From assembly GCA_001695595.3 (NCBI GenBank), contig MBPM02000004.1, positions 744,001 to 808,000 of the forward strand: a DNA stretch of 64,000 nt, written 5' to 3'. This document shows positions 23,456 to 32,950 of this stretch, in pieces. The notes under the pieces were generated by a model. That model was not told the DNA's origin and did not search any database. It saw nothing but the letters and a program-made list of their open reading frames with translations. Both the position numbers and the translations under genes were made by a program. The stretch comes from Plasmopara viticola. Its lineage: Eukaryota; Oomycota; Peronosporomycetes; Peronosporales; Peronosporaceae. Positions within the stretch are counted from its first letter, which is position 1. Every line of letters begins with the position of its first letter.

Positions 23456-24605
23456 AATGTATTACGTTATCGCGTTGCCAAGGTATGCACGTGCTAGGCT
23501 CAGTCTGGCTAGTCCACGGCATAGAGTGATGTCCGCATACGTCGAGTCTCGTTCGGCGGGCAGTGCATCCAGCACCGAGGTCGTATGGGTCTTCCATTTC
23601 TTTCGGTCTTGTGCAAGGGTACGTACCACTTCGAGGTCTTGTGCTGTCCGGAGTCGAAAGCCGGAGCCACGGGAAACAAGATTGTGGTCGAGTGTCGAGG
23701 GGAGCGTGGTGCGGGGACGTCCGCGCCATTTTGCTGCGGTGAAGAAGAAGTAGGCACGCATCTGGAGGTTAGCTGGAATGTCGGGATTGCGGCGAAGTAC
23801 ATGGCCAAACAGGCGCCAGCGAGCTTGTGTCAGTCGTAGTCTCAGCGGCCGCTCATCACAGAGGTCGTAGAGTCTTGCATTCGAAATGGGTCGGGGGTAG
23901 CGATAGCCAAGAGCGTAGCGAAGCTGGCGGCGATGGAAACTCTCGAGGCCGTGGAGCTCTGACTTGGTAAGAGCCCAGGTGGCGCAGTTGTACAGCATAA
24001 TCGGTAGAGCGTAGGTGTTGTACAATCGAATGCGGGTCTTGGGTGAGATGAGAGTGGGGCGGAGCCAGACGGACCAGAGGCGGTGGAGGGCGAGGGTGGC
24101 CAGGGACTTGCGTCGGGATAGATCTTCAATATCGCCGAGGAGTGTTTCGAGCTTCTTAGTGTGGCGCCAGGTTTCTTCTCGGGCTCGGGCGTGTCGAGTG
24201 GCGCCCGACGGGTTGCAGTGGCGGCGGATTTCGGTGACTTCGGTCTTGGCTTCGTTTATTTTTTTTTCAGGGTTAGAAGGAAGTCATCAATGCGGTTCTC
24301 ACCTCTATCGTAAATCTTGGTTTCTCGGAGGCCAAGGATATCGACGCGGTAGCGCCGGAGATCTTCGGGGAGTGTTACGTGCTTCTTGCGCTTCGAACCT
24401 AGAGAATTCACATTAAAGGAGCCAATCCGGATGCGGTTGGCGCGGTTAAGGGCGTGGAAGGGGGTTTGGCCTGGTGCTGGAGACCGTCGCGTCGAGGGTG
24501 AGACTCGTTAGAGACCTGCAGATGCCCGAGAGCACCTGCCCGAAGCGCGCGAGCATTAAGCCCCCGCGCTTGGAAGGAGGGCGTCACCCCAACCTTTTCC
24601 GAAAA
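23456..24605 (-). mobile_element. Internally deleted LINE-type retrotransposon, copy A (1150 bp)
   Basis: The element is bounded by perfect 15-bp target duplications. From its 5' end at 24605 the minus strand shows a short leader and the first ~50 residues of an apurinic-type endonuclease (RIGSFNVNSLGSKRKKHVT then LGLRETKI). An A-rich stretch near 24257-24272 follows. It then passes to the C-terminal part of a non-LTR reverse-transcriptase protein: LYNTYALPIMLYNCATWALTKSELHGLESFHRRQLRYALGYR (minus strand, about 24030-23900) and LRLRLTQARWRLFGHVLRR. Most of the endonuclease and the catalytic RT are absent. The final frame is open to near 23462. A short pentanucleotide tail (ATTAC) ends it. It must have been moved by enzymes supplied in trans. 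Confidence 0.9.
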
Positions 24606-24620
24606 GAGACATTGGCATGT
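24606..24620. repeat. 15-bp LINE target-site duplication, right copy
   Basis: GAGACATTGGCATGT is identical to 23441-23455. It flanks the 5' end of the minus-strand LINE. Confidence 0.93.
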
Positions 24621-24652
24621 TTATCATAACGTGCGCTAGCGGCGAGTGGAAG

Positions 24653-24907
24653 TGTTATTAATATGACGCCGCTGTTGATGTGACGTCACGACGAACCTTT
24701 TGGAACGATCAAGAAGGATAGGCTCAGAGGGATTACGGCAAATACCGGTTGCGTACTGGTATGATGATGACGTCATTAGATGACGTCACGACGAACCTTC
24801 TAGAAGGATCTAGAAGGATAGGGTTAAAGGTAGCACAGGGTAGCGAACTAAGGACCTAAACTTATTCACTTTACTTTTTGCCTTCTCCTGCGCACAAAAA
24901 CTCAAGA
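24653..24907 (+). repeat. Lone copia LTR in the opposite orientation to the adjacent element (255 bp)
   Basis: It runs from TGTTATTAATATGACG to CAAAAACTCAAGA. It aligns with the reverse complement of the 5' LTR at 29558-29813 along its whole length. The left flank is GGAAG and the right flank is AATAT, so it has no target duplication of its own. AATAT is the flank found outside the 29813 LTR. Inside are two direct repeats of about 42 bp (24681-24722, 24781-24822), each beginning with TGACGTCA, plus a third TGACGTCA at 24768. Such CRE-type sites in a U3 region could drive transcription; that is inference. Confidence 0.9.
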
Positions 24908-25040
24908 AATATGTTGATTTTACATTTGAAAAGAATCCTGGCCATTTAAAAATTAAAGACTATCAGTCTTCCGTGCCCTTATCTAATAGATTTTTTCGCT
25001 TTCATTGAAGTTTAGGAGACATTGGCATGTTAATCATAAC

Positions 25041-25422
25041 GTGATACCATAGACCTGACAAGTGCTAAGTTTATGCAGCATACTCACAGATGAAATTGAC
25101 GACGATGTAGTCTAAACACCTGACAACTTCCAGGTTGTAGGACAGTCACATTTGATGCATAGGGCGCCAGTGATCTCCTATACAAAATACAGCAATCGTG
25201 TGCTAAAAATCTATATTTTTTTTGTTATTACTTAGCTGGACAATGCTGATCGGCCCTTAGCACACGATTATTGCTTTTTATGTTAAAGGTCACTGGCGCC
25301 CTACGTTTCAAATGTGACTCTCCTACAACTTGGAAGTCGTCAGATGTTAAGACTACGTCGTCATCAATTTCATCTTTAAGTATGCTGCATAAACTTAGCA
25401 CTTGTCAAGTCTATGAAATCAC
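25041..25422. repeat. Foldback: 165-bp imperfect inverted repeat with a 51-bp spacer
   Basis: The left arm (25041-25206) and right arm (25258-25422) are reverse complements with scattered mismatches. Long perfect blocks include GACAAGTGCTAAGTTTATGC and AGGGCGCCAGTGA. The right arm includes the final codons of the copia RNase H frame and what should be that element's 3' untranslated region. The left arm is therefore probably an inverted copy of the copia 3' end and not an independent transposon. No target duplication is visible at the arm ends. The copia 3' LTR is missing at this point. Confidence 0.88.
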
Positions 25423-26871
25423 GCGCTGTACGCGCTTTGGTTCGATACCACTATCCTGCAGCAGGTACTTGAGTCGCTTTGTGCCTAGAGACTTGGTCAG
25501 CATGTCTGCATTTTGGTCCACCGTTGAGATGTACTTGACCACGATTATGTCCCGTGCCACGGCCTCCCGGATAAAGTGGTGCCGAATGTCGACATGCTTG
25601 GACCTGGCATTGTAACCAGCGTTGCTAGCAAGTCCTATTGCGCCTTGATTATCTTCCCAAACCAAAGTAGCTCCCACTTGCTAATGACCGAGATCCTTGA
25701 GAATCGCACGGACTCACAGTACTTCTTGATTGCATAGGCTTAAAGCCATATACTCTGCCTCCGCTGAGCTTAGCGCCACTGTCCGCTGGTATTCCGACTT
25801 GAAAACCACTGGTTCGCCCCCGATCATGACCATGATTCCTGAAACCGAACGCCGATCATCAATATTACTGCCCCAGTCCGCATCTGTAAACGCTGTAGCT
25901 TGAACCTCGTTGGCGCTGCCGTCGCAGGTGATTCCAAACTCCCTCATCGTCTTGAGATAACGAAGTACGCGAATTGCGGCCTTCCAATGCTGCTGACCCG
26001 GGTTCTCCAAGAAACGCGATTGCTGTGTTACCACGTACGCGATATCAGGACGCGTACCTGTCGTGATGTACAGCAAACATCCGATTAGAGACCTGTACGG
26101 CTTCGACTGCATCTCTGCTTTTTCATTGTCCGTCGTTGGGGATTGCATTTTTGACAACTTTAAACCCGCTTCTGATGGGTTAACCACTGCCTTCGCATCT
26201 TGTTGGTTGAACCTGTTCACCACATCGTCAATGTACCGTGTCTGACGGATCATGAGCGTGCTGCAGTTGCGATCATGGTCGATTTCTATTCCAAGAATAT
26301 ACTTGGCCTCGCCCAATTCTTTTATCTTGAATGAGTTCTTGAGTGCAGCTTTAACATCTTCAACCTCCTTGCTCGTCTTGGCAGCGATAATCATGTCGTC
26401 CACGTACAAGCTAACATAGACATAGTTGCCGTTCTTGCCCTTGACGTAGACGCACTGATCTGCTCCGCTGCTCCGAAAGCCCATTTGTAGGAAGACAACA
26501 TGAATCGTCTTGTTCCATGCATTCGAAGCTTGCTTGAGAACGTAAATCGCCTTATCCAGCTTGTACACCATGTTTTCAGCATTGGCGATACCGTAAGGCA
26601 CTTCCATGTATACCTCTTCCTTGATATCACTGTTCAGGAATGCTGTGTCGACATTCAGTTGCTCTGTCATGTATCCCATCGTAACCACCACCGACAACAC
26701 AACTCTGATAGAGTTCATGTTCGCTACCGGCGAGTATGTTTCGAAGAAGTCAACACCAAATTTCTGCTTGAAGCCTCTGGCGACGAGTCGAGCTTTGTAG
26801 CGCACCACTTGTTCCAATTCGTTGCGCTTCTTTGCAAAGACCCATCGGCATCCGATTTCCCGAACGCTCTC
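25411..26871 (-). pseudogene. Copia reverse transcriptase and RNase H, third element
   Basis: RT runs from just below the stop at 26875 with WVFAKKRNELEQVVRYKARLVARGF, DVDTAFLNSDIKEEVYMEVP, IYVLKQASNAWNKT (a V where the family has G) and LYVDDMIIAAKTS. RNase H continues in the same frame to about 25714 with TDADWGSNIDDRRSVSG and SSAEAEYMAL. After a stop the last 88 codons (25677-25411) carry WEDNQGAIGLASNAGYNARSKHVDIRHHFIRE. The catalytic YVDD is intact, but the whole frame is broken, so no enzyme is expected from this copy. Confidence 0.93.
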
Positions 26872-26874
26872 CTT

Positions 26875-28695
26875 CTACGGCACAAGTGTCCATGAGCCGT
26901 TTTCTTCATGAGCCTTGAGCTCTGTGTCTATTGCCTTCTGCCAGGCATGAGCGTCGTCGCTATTCATCGCTTGCCGATATGTAGTTGGAGCGTCGTCCGC
27001 CTCGCCAACACTAGCAGCATAAGCTAACACAGCTTCAGCAATTAGTCCTTCATCATCGATCCTGGCCCGCTTGGCACTTGGTGGATTGTCACTTTTTTCC
27101 ACCTTCTGCTCTTCATTACTCAAGCCATATGTAAAAAGAAAGACAGGCTCTCGCGAACGTCTTGTCCGTCCTGGCTCCGCCTGCAAAACAATACGATCTT
27201 CACCGTAAGCTTGCGGAGGAGGGTGATAAGGGGCCAGATCCAAGATCTGTGGGTCCGGACTAGGAGGTGGAGGAGGTTGTGGCATCTGGTACAGCTCTAC
27301 TTCATGCTCTGGCCCAACCTCATCCATTGCCACGTCTGGAGCATGATCCTCGACACCTTCCATTGTTTTCTCTGTAGAAGGCTGTCGTGTGTCCTTGTCC
27401 TGGATATGTGCACCATTCTCGTCCTTGGTAACGAAGATGATTGTCTCAACTTGTGGTGAGTCCGTAGTGTATATTCCACCCACTTCGCGCTCGTCAAGTC
27501 GAGCAGATCGTACCACCTTGAGCTTGGAATTCTCCAAATCAAACACACGATACCCTTTCGCACTCTCTGCATACCCAAGAAACAAACATCGAAAACTCTT
27601 GGGATCGAGCTTTGTCCTCTTTGCATCATTGACGTGAGCGAAACGTTGTAAACCAAATACTCATAGATGCCCCAGCCCCGGCTTCTGCTTGAACGCCAAG
27701 TCATGCGGCGTATTCCTCGAGTTCGCCGTGTTCGTTGAGCGATTAATCAAGTATACCGCTGTACTTACTACTTCTGCCCACCATTCAGTAGGGACCCCCT
27801 TGTAATGCACCATGTTTCGCGCCTTTTCCATTATTGTGCGGTTCATTCGCTTAGCGACACCGTTCTGTTGCGGGCTGTATGGCACTGTGCGTTGATGCAT
27901 AACTCCATTCCTGGCACAGATTCCGGCAACTTTCTTGTTCACGAACTCCGTCCCGTTGTCCGATCGCAGACACTTCAAGCGTTGTCCCCATTGGTTTTCG
28001 TAGAACGCTTTGAACTCGATCAGCTTACTTGCCACCTCACTCTTGTTCTTCATGAAGTACGCTTCCACAAACCGCGAAAAATTGTCCACAAAAGTAAGCA
28101 CGTATCGCGCGCCACCCTTCGAGACCGTTTTCATTGGTCCCATCACGTCCGTGTGCACGAGCTCCAGGACACATGATGTCTTAGTAAGCAACCGTGACGG
28201 GAATGAATCAACCGTCTGCTTACCCTTCAGGCATCTTCCACACAGCTTTTCAATGCCCTGCCTTACCGCCGGCACACCACTTGTCGCAAGCTGTGTCTCC
28301 ACCATGCCGCTCTTTCCGGGATGTCCCAAGCGAGCATGCCAAAGCTCCCATTCAGTATCAATCCCTGCGTACTCCACTAACCGAGCCTCTTCTTGCTCGC
28401 AGTCCAGGATGTACGCCTTGCCGACTTTCTTGCCCTTAGCAATCGCTCGTTGCGTACTCCAAATGATACAGGAGGAGCTCTCAAACTCCACCTTCATACC
28501 ACGTTCAGCTAGCTTGCCAACCGACAAAAGGCGTCTGTCAAATCCTGGAATGTGTAGGATTTCGACCATCTTGATACGCAACCCGTCCAATCCAGTAAGC
28601 CTGATCGTACCCTTGCCAGTCACCCGCAGCTTCTTGCCGTCCGCAATGGTAACCTCTGGACCAGGCGTCCAATGCTTCGTAATCAAAGAGATCAC
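26875..28695 (-). pseudogene. Copia integrase and linker, third element
   Basis: The frame from 28695 covers the end of protease, the GAG-pre-integrase motifs (HARLGHPGKSG, CGRCLKGKQ) and the integrase core (FVDNFSRFVEAYF, CLRSDNGTEFVNKK, SPQQNGVAKRMNRTIMEKAR). An in-frame stop at 27661 precedes FGLQRFAHVNDAKRTKLDPK, and the frame then runs on through FLGYAESAKGYRVFD and a proline-rich linker. It ends at 26875 before RT. The first catalytic position reads FVDN, where the sibling element has FVDD. Confidence 0.92.
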
Positions 28696-29511
28696 TCCGA
28701 TGAGGTGTCACGTGCGAGGTAGCCCCGCTATCGATAAGCCAGCCGTCACATTGCTGCTCACCAGCGGCAAAAACAGCATCATCAATCTCAAAGCCGTTCT
28801 TCTTCTGACAATCCCGCTTCAAATGTCCGACTTGGCCACACTTAAAACACTTGCCCGTGAATCCACCTCCGTTCTTCCGCGGACCGTTCCCTTTACGGCC
28901 ATTGCCTTGGCCTCCCTTGAAACATCCTGCATTCATCTTGAACGCGCACTCCGTAGACTCTTTCTTCTCAAGTCGCTCGTACTCCTTCAGAACTTCTCTT
29001 TTACCTCGATCAAAGACACGTCCTTGGAGTTCTCCACAATCGACGAGAGAATTTCGTATTCCTCTGGGAGACTGCTCAGAAGAAGCACTAGTTGACGAGC
29101 ATCGTCAAGTGGTTCTCCCAAAGTCTGCAGCCCCACGATCAGCTCATCGAAGCTGTCTAGGTGCTTCGACATCGCCACCCCATCAGCCATCTCGAATTCG
29201 TGGAGGCGACGGGTCATCGACACACGAATTTGCATCGTCGAGCGGTTGTAGAAGTCGCGCAGCGTATTCCACGCCATGATTGCCGGCGTGGCCGTCCAAA
29301 TCTTCAAATGATGCTCAATTGCCACTCCCTGGGCGATAAGCCCAAGTGTCTTCATGTCGTTGAGCACCCACGTCTCGGTCATCTCCGCCTCAGGCTTGGC
29401 CACTTGCACGTGCGCTAGCAGACTCTTCCTAGCCAGCGTCATGCGCATGGCAAACTCCCAGTGGAAGTAGTTTCCACTACCCAGGAGGACTTCACTTCTT
29501 GTCGTCGGCAT
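28538..29511 (-). pseudogene. Copia gag and protease, third element
   Basis: Gag starts at 29511 (MPTTRSEVLLGSGNYFHWEF), closely matching the second element, and stays open to 28987. A frame change leads into the knuckle CFKCGQVGHLKRDC and the protease motif LIDSGATSHVTPH (28936-28700). A second frame change near 28690 enters the next segment. Gag and protease therefore lie in two frames separated by damage; no programmed frameshift signal is apparent. Confidence 0.92.
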
Positions 29512-29557
29512 TGGGATGGAAGGGAGGTTTGGCGAGAGTCTTGTGCGGCTGTTAACC

Positions 29558-29813
29558 TGTTGAGTTGTTGTGCGCAGGAGAAGGCGAAAAGTAAAGTGAA
29601 TATATTTAGGTCCTTAGTTCGCTACCCTGTGCTACCTTTAACCCTATCCTTCTAGATCCTTCTAGAAGGTTCGTCGTGACGTCCATCTAATGACGTCATC
29701 ATCATACCAGTACGCAACCGGTATTTGCCGTAATCCCTCTGAGCCTATCCTTCTAGATCCTTCTAAAAGGTTCGTCGTGACGTCACATCAACAGCGGCGT
29801 CATATTAATAACA
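29558..29813 (-). repeat. 5' LTR of the third copia element (256 bp)
   Basis: On the plus strand it runs from TGTTGAGTTGTTG to TTAATAACA, giving TG...CA ends. It is followed by ATATT at 29814-29818 (AATAT on the minus strand). The LTR keeps the internal duplication with TGACGTCA motifs, although one of the three motifs has been mutated (GTGACGTCCAT). Its family differs from that of the second element, whose LTR is only 146 bp. Confidence 0.93.
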
Positions 29814-29920
29814 ATATTTCAGTACTAAGAAATATAATTGAGTTCTAATTAAATGAATATTGTGGTGCTTTTGGGAGGTTTGCTTCATTCAAAATATCAA
29901 CTTGCGAGCAAATGATCGTA

Positions 29921-29944
29921 TGTGAGGGGGAACATGGGTGTAAT
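29921..29944 (+). promoter_or_regulatory. Lectin upstream block before the right-arm pseudogene
   Basis: TGTGAGGGGGAACATGGGTG followed by TAAT is identical to the block of the left arm. It sits about 230-250 bp before the start-like ATG of the dead lectin. The copia insertion lies only about 110 bp further upstream. Confidence 0.5.
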
Positions 29945-30171
29945 ACAAATGTTAAATTGCATGTTACTGACGACTTCTCAACCACATCATTCTTCATGTG
30001 ACTTACGCCACGTCAACACATCCTTCGATCGCTTTTTGTTCAATCAAGTTATTGTTCACATCGAGATGACTCACTATAAACTGAACAGTGCTATCACCGC
30101 ACTCCATTCCGTTTTTCAAGCACTTACCTTTCACCATTTCTTTTTGAAACGTTCCTTCCCCAACATAAACG

Positions 30172-30734
30172 ATGACGCCCTTCTTCCGTGTCATGGCGAC
30201 GCTTGCGCTTGTTAGAGGCAATGCCTTTCCATCCAAGTAAGGCGTCTCTACGTGCGTAGCCAATGGCGGCCCCCACGGTAATCCTTTTGACGACACGAAT
30301 TTCGTTGGTGCTGGACAAACTTTGGCAGCGATCAAGCTCTGCAGTGGCCACCGTCTGAATGGGATTGGCGATACGATCTTTTCTACGACCAATACGAAGC
30401 ATGAACCGTTTCATGGCTCGGAAAAGAATTGCAAAGTGTTCAATCTGGGTTCTGACGAGCGCATCACTTCGTTTGAGGTGCACACTGCTACATACAATTT
30501 AAGGACGCGCATTGGATAAATCAAGCTTTCAAACCAAGACGGTAAGGTCTATGATGCCGGCAAGGTTACGGAGAAAGAGGAGAGAATCAGTGGCTGCACG
30601 GCTCCTGAAGGACATCAACTTGCTGGTTTCTCAGACGCCAAGGGGATGAGATTGATGTGATCGGTCCGCTATGGGTGCCGATTCTTCCTATTCAATCTGT
30701 GACTCCTCCGCAGCCTACTCAATATCAGGCATAA
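30172..30734 (+). pseudogene. Jacalin-like lectin pseudogene, right arm
   Basis: This mirrors 22436-22998 with identical length. The plus strand reads VMATLALVRG, an in-frame TAA after about 23 codons, NGGPHGNPFDD, TLAAIKLCSGHRLNGIGDTIFS, EPFHGSEKNCK, ERITSFEVHTATYNLRTRIG and a second TAA. SNQDGKVYDAGK, ISGCTAPEGHQLAGFSDAKG and a C-terminal VIGPLWVP follow in another frame. It keeps GGPHGNPFDD where the left copy has GGPHSNPSDD. The shared stops show that the ancestor was already dead before the duplication. The four family cysteines are mostly present except the first. Confidence 0.88.
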
Positions 30735-32509
30735 AGTGGTCGACATAACCTTTAGCTTTCATTTTTTTATGACCAGTGTGCATGTTCATAAAGCTCATCG
30801 CTGAAAAGAAAGCATAGTTTTGTTTCTTACTCTTCTGCTGTATGGATTCCTTTTTGCAAGTCGAAGTTGATGCGGGAAGTGACTTAGAGCAATGCGATCT
30901 TTAAAGTTTCTAAAGTGAGACTCTAACTATGCACTTGATCGCAACAACAGCTTGTATTTAATGCTAACATTCAGATCAAAGCTTTGCTCAATTTAATTGC
31001 AATTAGGTGCTTCCCGAGGCAGAAAACTGAGGGCTCAGCGCCTTATATTGCATATGGACTTTTTTCGTTCTCACCAGAGGGACCATCGTCTGTCTTTGAC
31101 TTGTGCGTGTTGAGCTTCGTTCAAATGGGATCACGACGGATTTGATGAAATCACTTAGCTGATATACATGAGGAGCGGTGTCGCCTCCAAAGGCGTCCCT
31201 CCGTCTGACTACGCACCCTTTCAAAAACGTGTTGCTTGTTGGTGGTAAATTTGAAGTATCTAATGCGTGTGGCAACTCTTCTGTCCAATTGACACCTGCC
31301 ACGCTATATTATACTCGTCATTGGCCAGATAGCACCGGTCCTGTATGCCAACCCTCGTTCTGGCCGTCCTGCTTTGTGTCTTGTTGTTGTCCACGGCTGA
31401 CTGTTTCTGTGTCGTCATACATGTCTCCATGAAGCTGGCTCGCCATAAGTCTTGGTCAGCTAAACACCTGGTTGGACAGCGGCAGCAAAATTTGCAGCAA
31501 GCGCAATGGTAGCAAGTGTAAGTCGATCGGGTCATTGGAAGAGAGAATCGATTTGTTATTGCTAGAGGGAAAAGGAAAATTTATGTTGTGAGATACTCAT
31601 GACAATCTGTACATGTCGAAGAGATATCCTCCAATTAGTGGTGCTGACCTTTCGTCTTCACGGACGATTTGTAAGTTGTAAATAATATCAAATGTAGCGC
31701 TGCAAGTATAGATTCCCATGCGTGTTATACAATGGTTTTTTTATAAATTGTGACAGACGGGCTCAATAATTAGCTCGTCATCACGGCTCTACAAACTCTA
31801 AGACTACTACAAAAAGACGTCGATATCATACATAAACCAGCGCGTGGGATCGACTCACAATCTGGCAGCGCATGTGCTCTGCAGTGTCCGAGCGCTTTCG
31901 ATTGCCAATCGGTTGACCTTGTCCACTCGTTATTGTCGAAGTCTAAGAATGCCATATTGTACATATTAAACGCTCGAAAATTCGAAAGAGCGTCGAACAT
32001 TCGACATATTTTTTTTTCGTAAGAGACGTTGTAACGCATATGTGAAATTTGTCTGCTGTTTACTGCTTGTCGATGGAGTGGGATTTTTAACGCGGCCGAT
32101 GCAATGTATTCAGGAAACTATTAAAAGCATAGCTTAAGGCTCTTTCAGAGACTCCTTATCGTAGCATAAATTCTGATCGCATCAAGCACGAACCTTTTTT
32201 GAGATCGAGTGCATGGGAAACTAGCTCTATTATGCTCGATTTGCTCTCAAGAAAAAGAAATTTTCACCTTCTTAATGCAATGCGAATATCCTGAATACTT
32301 TTTACTTGCATCGCATGCACTGTGCCTTTCTATTCGAGTTGTGCTATATACAATACAATTTGCATAATAATAATAAAATAAAATGGTAAACTACGCATCA
32401 AATTTTTAATTCTATTTAACTGTGTATTCAAAAATGCTCAAAGGCCAATCTGAAATTGCTTTATATCATCCGTAAATTGGTCAAGCTGAGTTTTAGGAGT
32501 GCCCAATCA
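30735..32509. other. Non-coding part of the right inverted-duplication arm
   Basis: No gene supported. Short frames at 31003-31302, 31178-31432 and 31260-31535 overlap each other on both strands and are not preserved in the mirror arm. Confidence 0.55.
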
Positions 32510-32925
32510 CCACATGCTGATAAAAATGAATCGGAGCCCATACAATATTGATCGTATCAACTCTCTTCCCACTGCGGCCGCAAAGCCCAGCGAAGTGATA
32601 ATCTTCAGAAGCCACGCAGCCGCCCATTTAGTCCTTTACATCCGAAATCTTGCTGGCTTTACTAGGCTTACCGTCTTGGTGCGAGGGCTTGAGGTACCGA
32701 TTGCGCGTTTCCAAAATTTGTCTACCAGTGTGCATCTCAAACGGAGTGATGTGACAAGAGTTGGCATTTGATAAACCTTTTTCGAGCTGTCAAACGGTTG
32801 ATGCGCCAATTTTGTCGTATACAAGACCAAAATGCCAATGTCATTCAGGTGGAGGCCTCGACAAAGCGTTCTCGCCGTCAACATTTGTCCAGCGTGGCTT
32901 TAGCAACTAACCTCTCAAGCCACAT
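32510..32925 (-). pseudogene. Decayed jacalin-like lectin near the outer end of the right arm
   Basis: On the minus strand at about 32880-32790 the peptide TARTLCRGLHLNDIGILVLY and HQPFDSSKK corresponds to the lectin segment TAIKLCSGHRVDGIGVSILS and EPFHGSDKN. Further down, TPFEMHTGRQ and QDGKPSKASKI follow in other frames. It mirrors the remnant at 20505-21175, sharing the unusual GKPSKASKI-type sequence. The N-terminal coding part is missing. Confidence 0.7.
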
Positions 32926-32950
32926 AATCGGTACTAAGGGGAGGAGATAG

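Larger units (their letters stand above)
25423..29557 (-). mobile_element. Third Ty1/copia element, internal region, lacking a normally oriented 3' LTR
   Basis: The full domain order gag, protease, integrase, RT, RNase H is present on the minus strand, with a 5' LTR at 29558-29813 and a primer-binding site next to it (GGTTAACAGCCGC, minus strand). At the 3' side RNase H runs directly into the foldback at 25422. The only nearby LTR is inverted (24653-24907). The internal region is therefore a rearranged remnant. Stops or frame changes at about 28987, 28695, 27661 and 26875 inactivate it. Confidence 0.93.
29819..32950 (-). repeat. Right arm of the large inverted duplication
   Basis: It mirrors 20880-23345. 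Its inner edge coincides with the target site of the third copia element: the pre-insertion sequence is still readable in the left arm around 23320-23360, which lacks the element. The arm is longer because of insertions, for example around 31500-32000. Confidence 0.85.

Noticed and set aside
25041..25422. CRISPR or independent MITE reading of the foldback
   Set aside because: There is a single inverted pair, not a series of direct repeats; no target duplication at its ends, and one arm contains copia RNase H codons.
28010..29095. 361-codon plus-strand open frame
   Set aside because: Antisense to copia integrase, protease and gag of the third element; no domain of its own.
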